Positions 8,664-16,623 of a stretch of DNA of 40,632 nt are shown in pieces (the stretch's first letter is position 1; every line of letters begins with the position of its first letter). The stretch comes from Actinomycetota bacterium (GTDB lineage Bacteria > Actinomycetota > Actinomycetes > Nanopelagicales > Nanopelagicaceae). The translations under genes were made by a program, and so were the position numbers. The stretch spans positions 1 to 40,632 of the forward strand of contig CANFXM010000006.1 in the NCBI GenBank assembly GCA_947451045.1. Reading direction: 5' to 3'. A model generated the notes under the pieces. That model was not told the DNA's origin, ran no database searches, and saw only the letters and a list, made by a program, of their open reading frames with translations.

Positions 8664-8780
8664 ATGAGCGAGCTATTTCCGAAAGTAACTTCTGATGAAG
8701 TTGATCATGATCAATCACTCGAAGATGCTAAACGCGATGCTGAAATAGCTGGCGATAAGCCGCCACATCACGAAGATTAA
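8664..8780 (+). CDS. small acidic hydrophilic protein (38 aa), hypothetical
   Basis: An ATG three bases after the tetR stop opens 38 codons beginning MSELFPKVTSDEVDHDQ and ending DKPPHHED. The product is rich in Asp/Glu and His with no hydrophobic segment. Its stop codon overlaps the stop of the convergent Ruc-like gene. The composition looks protein-like and the frame sits directly behind tetR, so cotranslation is plausible, but no family is recognised. It could be a metal-binding or disordered accessory peptide, or a chance ORF. Confidence 0.45.
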   Translation: MSELFPKVTSDEVDHDQSLEDAKRDAEIAGDKPPHHED

Positions 8781-9022
8781 TCAGCCGAAGGCGCAGGTGT
8801 GGGTGCTGGTGGAGGCGTGCTAGCTGGTACCGATGCAGAACTTTTTGAGACCGAATCTGTTTTGTAAAAGCCAGACCCTTTGAAAACAACACCAACGGCG
8901 GAATAAATCTTGCGTACGTCGCCATTACATTCAGGACAATGGGTTAGTGAGGCCTCTTCAAAAGTTTGAAATGCCTCAAATTCATGGCCACAGGTGTTGC
9001 ATGCATATTGATATGTAGGCAT
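8777..9022 (-). CDS. FmdB-type zinc-ribbon protein, homologue of redox chaperone Ruc
   Basis: The product is 81 residues from the ATG at 9022, with GGAG about eight bases upstream; an in-frame extension to 9403 has no support. It begins MPTYQYACNTCGHEF, has a second pair CPEC (near residue 30), then VGVVFKGSGFYKTDS, and a disordered Ser/Pro/Ala tail. This is the layout I recall for M. tuberculosis Rv0991c (Ruc), a zinc-ribbon chaperone that switches on under oxidation through its four cysteines. The mycobacterial gene sits next to the 5-formyl-THF cyclo-ligase; here that gene is 2.5 kb away with the CopC/CopD genes inserted. Chaperone function is inferred from similarity. Confidence 0.85.
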   Translation of the reverse strand: MPTYQYACNTCGHEFEAFQTFEEASLTHCPECNGDVRKIYSAVGVVFKGSGFYKTDSVSKSSASVPASTPPPAPTPAPSAD

Positions 9023-9125
9023 CGACTGCTCCATTTCCGTTATAGCTAGCTTTTGAGGGCATTGCGGGGTAGATGTAAAGTGTAAAGAAGTGAGACGATA
9101 GAGGGAAATCTGGAGAGGAATTCTG

Positions 9126-9656
9126 ATGAAGTTAGGCAAGGGCGGGGCATTTATTTCAGTTATCGCTATTGCCTTCTTCGCAACAGCTCCCGCTAATGCA
9201 AATTCACTGGTAGCCACATCACCAATTAGCGGCGCAACAATCTCCTCAGTTCCTTCCTCTGTCACAGTTACAGCACAGATAGCACTTCTTCCAGATGGAA
9301 ATGAAGTCACTGTTACGGATCCCAAAGGCCATCGAGTCGATGATGGAACAATCACTATCGATGCAATGAGTGCGAGTGTTGGATTGAGTCCTCTTGTTGA
9401 CACTGGTATTTATAAAGTTAGTTACACCTTGCTTGCAGATGGTGAAGATCCTTTGGTTGGTAACTTCACGTTCAACTTTTCATCATCGAGTGTTATTGCT
9501 CCTGCACCAACAACTAATGCGTCGCCAACAGCTACCGCACATAGCGCAAGTAGTAGTTGGGGAACCAATGTCTTCGTAATTGCCATGCTTGTCCTTGCAT
9601 TTTTTATTCTTATAGGACTTGTTTTCTACGCCAGAAAACTTTTTATAAATAGATGA
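9126..9656 (+). CDS. CopC-like extracytoplasmic protein with C-terminal membrane anchor
   Basis: The 176-residue product has a signal peptide (about 1-26, ending ANA) and one CopC-type beta-sandwich (about 27-120: LVATSPISGATISSVPSSV, then TGIYKVSYTLLADGEDPLVG). A Ser/Thr/Ala/Pro linker and a single C-terminal helix (about 148-170) ending in basic residues follow. This matches the YobA/CopC anchored form common in actinobacteria. The canonical copper ligands appear missing: the mature N-terminus lacks the leading histidine, and the usual DGHP is DGEDP. A GGAG-type site lies upstream. The ATGA overlap with the next gene shows translational coupling to the CopD-CtaG fusion, so a role in copper handling for oxidase assembly is likely. 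Confidence 0.85.
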   Translation: MKLGKGGAFISVIAIAFFATAPANANSLVATSPISGATISSVPSSVTVTAQIALLPDGNEVTVTDPKGHRVDDGTITIDAMSASVGLSPLVDTGIYKVSYTLLADGEDPLVGNFTFNFSSSSVIAPAPTTNASPTATAHSASSSWGTNVFVIAMLVLAFFILIGLVFYARKLFINR

Positions 9657-11545
9657 TTCATTTAGCGGAATCATCACTGACAAGTGCACCTTTCATAAGC
9701 GCTTTTATAACCACAAGTAAATTTATAAATGTCACGGCAAGTTTTGCTGTAATCGGTGTATTACTTTCGATGACTTTCTTATTACTAGATTCGGAAGGAA
9801 AACTTTCAACTTCCGCACTCAAATTACGTTCCTTGCTTCAAATATCGGCGCTCTTCTGGCTGATCGGAAATCTGGGCACTATTTTCTTTACCCTTGCAAA
9901 TATTTTGGGTCAATCAATCAATGCAGCATTGGATCCAACTGTCATCCGATCCTTCATAACGCAAATAACACTGGGTCAGTATCTATTTTTTCAAACCCTT
10001 GTAGCAGCGTTTGTGCTTGCATCGGCCTCCGGATTACGTCGAATAAATACAGCAATAGCACTCCTCATCCTCGTGATATTGGGAATGATTGCACCCATTT
10101 TTCAAAGCCATTCGGCAACGAGTGGTTCGCACTCTTTAGCGATTGGATCACTTGTAATTCACGTGATTGCACTTTCTTTCTGGATTGGCGGTGTGCTTGC
10201 TCTTGCTTTGATAGATCCGGAAGATCGAGCCATTGCGGTGCCTCGCTTTAGTCTTTTGGCATTGTGGAGCGCAATCGCAGTGGTTTTGAGTGGAAGTGCA
10301 AATGCCTGGGCCCGTCTTGATTTCAAATCTGCATGGCACACCACGTATGCCACCGTGGTAATAGCAAAAATATTTCTAACAATTATTTTGATCACTATTG
10401 GATACCTTCACCGTAAAAATTTGAGTAAAGGTCTTTCTATCGATTGGAAGGGTTTTACTCGACTCATCTTTGTTGAAGCGCTCATTATGATTACAACACT
10501 CATGCTTGGGTCTTGGTTATCTTCAAATAGAGCGCCGGTTCGAAGCGGTAGTGAAGTTTTTAATGCAGCGATTACGGTTGCAGGTATTAAAACACCACCA
10601 CAACCAACTTTTTCGAGGATTCTCTTCTCGTATGAACCAGATGCATTAATGATTGGAATACTTGTTGTAGCGGTTGCTTTGTATGTAAAAGGAGTACTTG
10701 TTCTGACTCGCCGCGGTGATAAGTGGCCAATCGGTAGAACTATTTCGTTTGCACTTGGAATATCAACAATAGATTTTGCGACAAGTGGCGGGCTTGGTCT
10801 TTATGCTCACTTTGCATTTTCGTATCACATGATCGCACATATGTTTCTTGGAATGATTGCACCAATTGGTTTAGCACTCGGCGCCCCAATGACGCTTGCA
10901 CTTCGTACTTTGCCGCAAGGTCGAACATCGCAAGAGCGAGGGATAAGAGGACACCTCATCTCTGCTCTGCATTCACGTATAGGTCGAATTTTTACAAACC
11001 CACTTATTATTCTTGCAATATTTGATGGTTCACTTTTTGCTCTATATTTCACCTCATTATTTGGTGGAATGATGCAAAGTCATGCTGGGCATTTCTTTAT
11101 GAATATTCATTTCATTCTTGCCGGTTTTTTATTTTTCTACTTCATAGTAGGAGTAGATCCAAATCCACGAAAGATTCCACATTTAGTTCGAATAGTTATT
11201 CTGTTCGCAGCGATGAGTATTCATGCATTTTTCTCTGTAGCCCTGATGTCTTCAACGACATTGATAGATAAAGGCTACTTTCTTTCACTCAAAACTCCTT
11301 GGTTACATGATCTATTAGCAGATCAAAGTAGAGGCGGCGCTATTGGCTGGGCCATGGGTGAGATACCTATTTTGATTGCACTTGTTGCAACTTTTATTCA
11401 GTGGATGCGTGATGATTCGCGCGAAGCCACGAGAATTGATAAAAACACTGCTCGAATGGCCGCGATGGGACAACCGGATGAATTAGCGCAGTACAACAAA
11501 TATTTATCTAATTTAGCAAGCAAGGATATTAAAGAGAAAGATTGA
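9653..11545 (+). CDS. CopD-CtaG fusion membrane protein (copper import / cytochrome oxidase assembly)
   Basis: The 630-residue polytopic protein joins an N-terminal CopD-like half (about residues 15-290; the copper-resistance D family, e.g. WIGGVLALALI) to a C-terminal caa3-type CtaG half (about 320-590). The CtaG half includes HFAFSYHMIAHMFLGMIAP and QSHAGHFFMNIHF, whose histidines and methionines are candidate copper ligands. Such fusions are typical of actinobacteria and are thought to deliver copper to the CuB centre of cytochrome c oxidase. The ATG overlaps the copC stop by four bases. The 3' end overlaps the convergent cyclo-ligase gene by 17 bases. The last ~50 residues are hydrophilic and cytoplasmic. 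No oxidase genes are in this window. Confidence 0.92.
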   Translation: MIHLAESSLTSAPFISAFITTSKFINVTASFAVIGVLLSMTFLLLDSEGKLSTSALKLRSLLQISALFWLIGNLGTIFFTLANILGQSINAALDPTVIRSFITQITLGQYLFFQTLVAAFVLASASGLRRINTAIALLILVILGMIAPIFQSHSATSGSHSLAIGSLVIHVIALSFWIGGVLALALIDPEDRAIAVPRFSLLALWSAIAVVLSGSANAWARLDFKSAWHTTYATVVIAKIFLTIILITIGYLHRKNLSKGLSIDWKGFTRLIFVEALIMITTLMLGSWLSSNRAPVRSGSEVFNAAITVAGIKTPPQPTFSRILFSYEPDALMIGILVVAVALYVKGVLVLTRRGDKWPIGRTISFALGISTIDFATSGGLGLYAHFAFSYHMIAHMFLGMIAPIGLALGAPMTLALRTLPQGRTSQERGIRGHLISALHSRIGRIFTNPLIILAIFDGSLFALYFTSLFGGMMQSHAGHFFMNIHFILAGFLFFYFIVGVDPNPRKIPHLVRIVILFAAMSIHAFFSVALMSSTTLIDKGYFLSLKTPWLHDLLADQSRGGAIGWAMGEIPILIALVATFIQWMRDDSREATRIDKNTARMAAMGQPDELAQYNKYLSNLASKDIKEKD

Positions 11546-12083
11546 AACGACTTAGCTTTTCAGGCGTCAAAGCGGCTTGCACTTTAATATCAAAGTCTTC
11601 AAGCGGTAGGGGTTTGGAAGATAGTTCGTGTGAATAAATTAACGCAACACTGAAACCAGAAAAATGCATAAGGGTACGATCGTAGAAACCTCCACCTTTC
11701 CCAAGTCGGACGCCACGTGCATCTACCGCCAATGCGGGCACAACAATGCAATCAATAAGGCCAAGATTTGTAACGAGTGGACCAGTGGGTTCAGATATTC
11801 CGTTATTAATCTCGAGTTCTGAGTCGCTACCTTCCCAGAATCGCCACTGTAATTCTTCGCCAGTAACACAAGGCAAAATAATTTTCTTGCCGAGTGAGAA
11901 CAGACTCTTATTCATAATGAGAGTCGAAGGCTCTTTTCCATATGAAATGTAACTAGCAATTATTTTCGCATTAGTTATTTCAGGAATATCGAGTAGATTC
12001 TCATACGTCGCTGTTGAAAGATTTTCGGTTCGCAATTGGCGATAGTGCTGGCGAAGTCTTGCTTTGTCATCGCTCACAGACAT
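11529..12083 (-). CDS. 5-formyltetrahydrofolate cyclo-ligase (MTHFS)
   Basis: The 184-residue enzyme converts 5-formyl-THF with ATP to 5,10-methenyl-THF, recycling the storage/inhibitory folate. The N-terminal basic helix (KARLRQHYRQLR) and the C-terminal ATP/folate signature GKGGGFYDRTL (about residues 130-140) are clear, and the length is standard. In mycobacteria this gene also lies divergent from the galU/moeA1/rimJ group, and here it is divergent from glp with a short spacer. galU is absent. It converges on the copD-ctaG gene with a 17-base overlap. Confidence 0.93.
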   Translation of the reverse strand: MSVSDDKARLRQHYRQLRTENLSTATYENLLDIPEITNAKIIASYISYGKEPSTLIMNKSLFSLGKKIILPCVTGEELQWRFWEGSDSELEINNGISEPTGPLVTNLGLIDCIVVPALAVDARGVRLGKGGGFYDRTLMHFSGFSVALIYSHELSSKPLPLEDFDIKVQAALTPEKLSRFNLSL

Positions 12084-12126
12084 CGAAATCCCCTAGAAGT
12101 GCATCGAGAACAAGTAAGGTGTGATT

Positions 12127-13038
12127 ATGACAGAGCAGACGCGAGTAGATGAGTTTCTGACATCTCTTCTTAGTATCTGCACGCCCCTCGAATCATTTGA
12201 GATGCCGCTTCTAGACGCTCATGGGGCAACCTTGGCGACAGATATTTATGCAGGGCAACGATTGGTAATGCGTGCAGGAAGTCGAATTCGTTCAACTCAA
12301 ATTGGGCTAGCTGCATCCATTGGTTTAGACCGATTACCAACGCGACCACATCCACGCGTTGTCGTACTCTCTGCTGGACCTGACTTAGTCGAACCTGGAA
12401 AAACACTTGAGCACAATGAGGAATTTGAAACTAATTCTTGGTTACTAACAACTGCAGTTCGTGAAGTAGGAGCAGTTGCCTATCGAGTGCACTCAATTCC
12501 TGATGACGAAGAGGCCCTGCTCAAAGTTATTGAAGATCAATTAGTGCGAGCAGACTTGATAATTATTAGCGGAGAGCGGCAAGACGATTCATTCGATCTC
12601 ATTACAAGAACATTGTCAAAGCTTGGCGAAATAACCACAGTAGATATGGCGATTCAATCGAGTGGACGACATAACTTCGGTGCAATCGGCCCTGATAGGA
12701 CTCCAGTTGTAACTTTGCCCGGAGATCCAATTGCCGCCTATATATCCTTTGAACTTTTCGTTCGTCCCATGATTAGAACCATGCTGGGCGCGGCAACTAT
12801 TCATAGACCTTGCGTGAAAGCAAAATTGGAAAAAGGAACTAGTTCTACTTCAGGAACTCGTTCCTATGTTCGTGCTGTTTTATCTGAAGATGGGAAATCA
12901 GTTCTACCACTTCCTGATCAAGAAGTTCTTTCTACTCTCTCAGATGCCAACTCTTTTATTGCATTGAGTGAGAATGATGTCGATATGAAAGCAGGCGCTG
13001 AAGTGACCGTAGTTGTTCTTGAGCGCAGATATATTTAG
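12127..13038 (+). CDS. glp: Glp: MoeA/gephyrin-like protein lacking MoeA domain II
   Basis: The product is 303 residues from the ATG at 12127 (AAGG eight bases upstream; a GTG two codons earlier is possible). It aligns by eye to MoeA: residues 5-43 match the first part of domain I, residues 44-70 its return segment (GSRIRSTQIGLAASIGL), 75-220 the MoCF domain III, and 228-303 domain IV. Domain II (about 100 residues carrying the SAMDGYA and MTGAPLP motifs of true MoeA) is missing at residue ~43/44. SGGVSVGDYD is degraded to ISGERQDDSFD, and LPGNP to LPGDP. Neighbours rimJ and sepX/glpR match the locus of corynebacterial Glp, which binds FtsZ and the receptor GlpR. A divisome role rather than molybdenum insertion is inferred. 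Confidence 0.82.
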   Translation: MTEQTRVDEFLTSLLSICTPLESFEMPLLDAHGATLATDIYAGQRLVMRAGSRIRSTQIGLAASIGLDRLPTRPHPRVVVLSAGPDLVEPGKTLEHNEEFETNSWLLTTAVREVGAVAYRVHSIPDDEEALLKVIEDQLVRADLIIISGERQDDSFDLITRTLSKLGEITTVDMAIQSSGRHNFGAIGPDRTPVVTLPGDPIAAYISFELFVRPMIRTMLGAATIHRPCVKAKLEKGTSSTSGTRSYVRAVLSEDGKSVLPLPDQEVLSTLSDANSFIALSENDVDMKAGAEVTVVVLERRYI

Positions 13039-13051
13039 GAAGCGAAAAGAT

Positions 13052-13636
13052 ATGTCATCGCCTTGGCCAGTTGTTCTTGGAAACAGCGAAATAATATTGA
13101 GACCCCTGCGTTTTCGTGATCGCAATCAGTGGTATTCGGTTCGGGTTCAAAATCGAGAATGGCTTACTCCTTGGGAAGCCACGATTCCGGTGGTTCCAGA
13201 TAAGCACGCTGGTCCGGATGTTTCATCCGAATTACCAACTTTTTATGAAATGGTACGAACCTTCAATCATGAAGGGCGCCAGCAGAGGTCATTTACATTT
13301 GCTATTTTTCATGGCAAAACAATGATTGGTCAGATTTCCCTAGGGGGAGTGATTTATGGTGCATTACGTGCTGGCCATATTGGTTATTGGATCGATCGAA
13401 ACTACGCGAATAAGGGCTACACCACACAAGCAGTGGAGTTATTGACTCAGTACGCATTTGAAGAAATGGCACTGCACCGGGTAGAAATAAATTTGCGCCC
13501 CGAAAATCAGGCATCGCGTCGGGTTGCCGAAAAGGCAGGTTACATACTTGAAGGTGAGCGACCTCGTTACTTACATATCGACGGGCAATGGCGAGACCAC
13601 CTATCTTTTGTCCGAGAAAATCCTCGCCTTAGGTAG
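13052..13636 (+). CDS. rimJ: GNAT acetyltransferase, RimJ/RimL type
   Basis: The product is 194 residues from the ATG at 13052, which follows AGGA and starts 13 bases after the glp stop. The domain runs from IILRPLRFRDRNQW to the C-terminus. It includes GHIGYWIDRNYANKGYTTQAV (acetyl-CoA binding region) and VEINLRPENQASRRVAEKAGY, the typical RimJ/L ending. Family members acetylate ribosomal-protein or other N-termini, and the target here is unknown. The position between glp and sepX is the same as in mycobacteria (Rv0995), so it belongs to a conserved cluster, though its functional connection to division is unproven. Confidence 0.88.
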   Translation: MSSPWPVVLGNSEIILRPLRFRDRNQWYSVRVQNREWLTPWEATIPVVPDKHAGPDVSSELPTFYEMVRTFNHEGRQQRSFTFAIFHGKTMIGQISLGGVIYGALRAGHIGYWIDRNYANKGYTTQAVELLTQYAFEEMALHRVEINLRPENQASRRVAEKAGYILEGERPRYLHIDGQWRDHLSFVRENPRLR

Positions 13637-13684
13637 TCTCAAATCCACGGAATTGAGCGCAACTCCGTCTAATCTTTGTACATC

Positions 13685-14455
13685 ATGGCCTCTGGAATTA
13701 TTTACATTGCGATTGCCGGAATGTGGGTTGCCTATTTTCTGCCTCGCTGGCTTCACGACCGTAATGAATTTTCTGGAAAATCAATTGAACGTTACAAGAG
13801 TGCATTGCGCGTAGTTGCAAGTGCCTCACCAGCAGGTAGTTCGGGTACTGGTGTTATTCATACAGATTTAGATCATGAAGCTAAAGTCGCCCAAACTCTT
13901 CTACGTCGAAGAATAATTTTTGCAATTCTAATATTTTCATTAGTCTCAACAGTTGCGGGTGGAATTATGAATTCAATGCCATTTCTATATGTACTTGTAC
14001 CTGCAACTGGAATTCTTTTATATGTTGCGCACGTGCGTCGACAAACTATCGCCGACTCTTTGCACCGTCGTCGGGTACAACAATTGCAACGTAGATCTGC
14101 TGGAGTCTCTTCAACGAATTTAGCAGAAGTAGTAACTCCAAAAGCAACAAATGAACATTGGATTCCACTTTCAGAACGCGAACTCACAGGTGTTGTTCTA
14201 CTTCCTAAAGGAAGTGCGGAAAATAGAAATGTTTGGCAACCTACTCAAGTTCCAGCTCCAACTTATTTGAGTGCGCCAAAAGCAATAATTCCTAAGCGAG
14301 TACTTGACCTGACTACACCAGGAGCTTGGACCGAAGAGCAAGAACGATTGGAACGCGAAGCACTTGCTGCAGCTGCTCCAAGTCGCGACCAAATATTTGA
14401 TCAACAACTAGCTGAAGAAGCCGTGCAACGCTTGCGCGAAGCGGCAAACGAATAA
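13685..14455 (+). CDS. sepX: SepX/GlpR-like membrane protein (Glp receptor)
   Basis: The 256-residue protein has a first membrane helix at the extreme N-terminus (about 2-19, IIYIAIAGMWVAYFLP). A conserved juxtamembrane block RWLHDRNEFSGKSIERYK follows, then two close helices (about 77-95 and 98-116) and a long cytoplasmic tail rich in Ala/Glu/Arg. The architecture and the PRWLxxxxE block match the actinobacterial family known as SepX in Streptomyces and GlpR in Corynebacterium, which anchors division proteins at the membrane. I took the ATG at 13685; a TTG lies nine bases upstream. No Shine-Dalgarno is visible, and TAATCT at 13670-13675 could start a nearly leaderless transcript. It lies one gene downstream of glp. 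Confidence 0.8.
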   Translation: MASGIIYIAIAGMWVAYFLPRWLHDRNEFSGKSIERYKSALRVVASASPAGSSGTGVIHTDLDHEAKVAQTLLRRRIIFAILIFSLVSTVAGGIMNSMPFLYVLVPATGILLYVAHVRRQTIADSLHRRRVQQLQRRSAGVSSTNLAEVVTPKATNEHWIPLSERELTGVVLLPKGSAENRNVWQPTQVPAPTYLSAPKAIIPKRVLDLTTPGAWTEEQERLEREALAAAAPSRDQIFDQQLAEEAVQRLREAANE

Positions 14456-14459
14456 AAGG

Positions 14460-15734
14460 CTAAATCCAGGAAGGCAGCCACATTTTTTGGTGCCAGGTTG
14501 AGTAATTTATGACTTCCCCGGTAAATAATGGCAAGAAATAAACAAAGCAGATAAAGATAGAAAGCGTAATTACACTAATAAAAAATAAGGTTTGTTTTCT
14601 ATTCTCAGTTGTTGTGAGCCACAGCTGGGCACAGTAAAGGATTGCCAGAATCATAAATGGTTCAAAAACTATTGCATAGAATGTAAATACAGTACGTTTT
14701 TGAAAGAAGAACCAAGGCAAGTATCCCGCTGCTATTCCCATTATTACCAGATTGAGAACTGGCTGGTTTTTGTGAATATAAAAACTACGCAACCAAAAAC
14801 CAAATACAACAGCTAATGCAATTGTTCCAATCCACCATAAAAATGGAGTTCCAAGTGCTAATACTTCTTGTGCACAATCCTTGCTCGAGCAACTCTTTGG
14901 CGAACTGTAGAAAAATGAAGTTGGTCGACCCATAATCAACCAACTCCAAGGATTTGCTTGATAAGAATGTTTCTGAGTTAGGCCAGTATGAAAACCTAAC
15001 ATTTCTGCGTGATAGTGCCAGAAAGATGTTAAAACATTATTTGACCATTGTCGATCCCATCCGCGATTGCTTCGAAACCAACCAATCCAACTCGCACAAT
15101 AAAGCGTTATCGGAATTATTCCGTAGGTAAGTATTTTTAGTCCAACGGCTCTTGGCATCTGCTTTATCGGATAATCTCGAAAGATTCGGTACATAGAAAT
15201 AAATAAAAATAGAACAAGAAAATAAAGAGCACTCCATTTAGTGGCACAAGCTAATCCAATATTTATTCCAGCTAACCAGTGTCGTTGCCTATGCCAAAAA
15301 TAAACCGAAGAAAGGACAAAGAAGGTAAGAAATAGATCTAGAAGTGCAGTTCGAGAGTGCACTAATTGCATTCCATCCATTGCCATCAAAGCGGCGCCGA
15401 GCGCTGTAATAAGTGGAGAATAAAAAATCGTATGGACAAATCGTGCAAATAGAATGATGAGAAGAGTTCCAGTTATTGCCGTTGCAAATCGCCAACCAAA
15501 TTCATTATTACCAAATATTTTGATTCCCCCAGCTATCAACCATTTTCCGATAGGGGGATGAACTACAAATTCAGGTTTAGAACCTACAACCTCAACCCCA
15601 TGGGCTAAATAATCGCGTGCGCCATCGACGTAATACACCTCATCAAATACAAAACCTTTAGGTTGACCAAGATGAAAAAGTCGCAAGAGCAAAGAAAGGA
15701 ATGCAATCCCGAGGGGAGCAATTGCGGCAATCAT
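14460..15734 (-). CDS. pmt: dolichyl-phosphate-mannose-type protein O-mannosyltransferase
   Basis: The product is about 424 residues from the ATG at 15734. The frame stays open upstream, but that part is antisense to rsmI and not protein-like for this family. It is a GT-C membrane glycosyltransferase. The catalytic Asp-Glu sits in the first loop (KGFVFDEVYYVDGARDYL), followed by HPPIGKWLI, and about ten helices follow. Actinobacterial Pmt transfers mannose from polyprenyl-phosphate-mannose to secreted proteins, coupled to Sec export. It matches the position of Rv1002c, divergent from rsmI. At 424 residues it is shorter than mycobacterial Pmt (about 520), mainly at the N-terminus. Only 46 bases separate the two starts. 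Confidence 0.88.
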   Translation of the reverse strand: MIAAIAPLGIAFLSLLLRLFHLGQPKGFVFDEVYYVDGARDYLAHGVEVVGSKPEFVVHPPIGKWLIAGGIKIFGNNEFGWRFATAITGTLLIILFARFVHTIFYSPLITALGAALMAMDGMQLVHSRTALLDLFLTFFVLSSVYFWHRQRHWLAGINIGLACATKWSALYFLVLFLFISMYRIFRDYPIKQMPRAVGLKILTYGIIPITLYCASWIGWFRSNRGWDRQWSNNVLTSFWHYHAEMLGFHTGLTQKHSYQANPWSWLIMGRPTSFFYSSPKSCSSKDCAQEVLALGTPFLWWIGTIALAVVFGFWLRSFYIHKNQPVLNLVIMGIAAGYLPWFFFQKRTVFTFYAIVFEPFMILAILYCAQLWLTTTENRKQTLFFISVITLSIFICFVYFLPLFTGEVINYSTWHQKMWLPSWI

Positions 15735-15780
15735 GGCGTTAGCGTATGGCAGATTGCACAAATCCTGAGAGGATGCCCCT

Positions 15781-16623
15781 ATGACTTTGATTCTTGCTGC
15801 GACACCATTGGGAAATCCTGGGGATGCCAGCCCTCGTTTGCGCGAAGCAATCGAATCAGCAGAAATCATCGCGGCCGAAGATTCACGTCGCTTCCATCGA
15901 TTGTGCGCCGATATTGGTGTGAAATTTACAGGCCGTGTAATTTCATTTTTTGAAGGTAATGAAGAAGTGCGCAGTACCGAAATATTAGAAGCGCTCTCTA
16001 ATGGAAAAGTTGTGCTCGTTGTCTCTGATGCCGGCATGCCAACTATTAGTGATCCAGGATTTCGAGTCATGCGAGATGCAATCGCTCATAATTTTGAGGT
16101 AAGCGTTATTCCGGGACCAAGTGCAGTAACGATGGCAATCGCATTGGCGGGACTGCCAACAGATCGATTTACTTTCGAAGGTTTCTTGCCTCGAAATTCT
16201 GGTGCACGCATTGCTCAGTTAGAGAAATTACGATTTGAAGAACGAACTATGGTTTTCTTTGAAGCACCTCATCGACTAGTAGATACTCTAAAAGATGCAC
16301 TTGATATTTTTGGTGGGCAACGAGAGGCTGCAATATGTCGAGAGATGACAAAAAGATACGAAGAAACTCAAAGAGGTTCGCTATCAGTTCTCAATCTTTG
16401 GGCACTTGAGCGAGAAATACTCGGAGAAATAACCCTTGTCATAGCAGGAGCACATGATGGAGCTGAAGAAATAACAACTGATGCAATGGTCGCCAGAGTG
16501 CGCGAATTTGAAGCGGCAGGAATGGATCGCAAGTCCGCAATTGCTGCAGTTGCGCAGGAATTCGCGATAGCCAAGAGAATCGTTTATGCCGCCGTGGTCG
16601 ATGCTAATAAGATGAGCACGTGA
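15781..16623 (+). CDS. rsmI: 16S rRNA (cytidine-1402-2'-O)-methyltransferase
   Basis: The 280-residue SAM-dependent enzyme of the tetrapyrrole-methylase fold begins ILAATPLGNPGDASPRLREAI. It carries the conserved AAEDSRR, SDAGMPTISDPG and IPGPSA segments that form the SAM pocket. With RsmH it makes m4Cm1402 in the P site of 16S rRNA. The length is standard. The ATG at 15781 has AGGA just upstream. The stop overlaps the metG start (GTGA), so the two are translated in tandem. Confidence 0.94.
   Translation: MTLILAATPLGNPGDASPRLREAIESAEIIAAEDSRRFHRLCADIGVKFTGRVISFFEGNEEVRSTEILEALSNGKVVLVVSDAGMPTISDPGFRVMRDAIAHNFEVSVIPGPSAVTMAIALAGLPTDRFTFEGFLPRNSGARIAQLEKLRFEERTMVFFEAPHRLVDTLKDALDIFGGQREAAICREMTKRYEETQRGSLSVLNLWALEREILGEITLVIAGAHDGAEEITTDAMVARVREFEAAGMDRKSAIAAVAQEFAIAKRIVYAAVVDANKMST

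Noticed and set aside
9023-9403. In-frame extension of the zinc-ribbon protein
   Set aside because: It runs antisense through copC; the MPTYxY start with a ribosome-binding site at 9022 is characteristic of the family.
15735-16070. In-frame extension of pmt by about 112 codons upstream of 15734
   Set aside because: It is antisense to the well-conserved start of rsmI and has no Pmt-like sequence; the membrane protein begins at the ATG at 15734.
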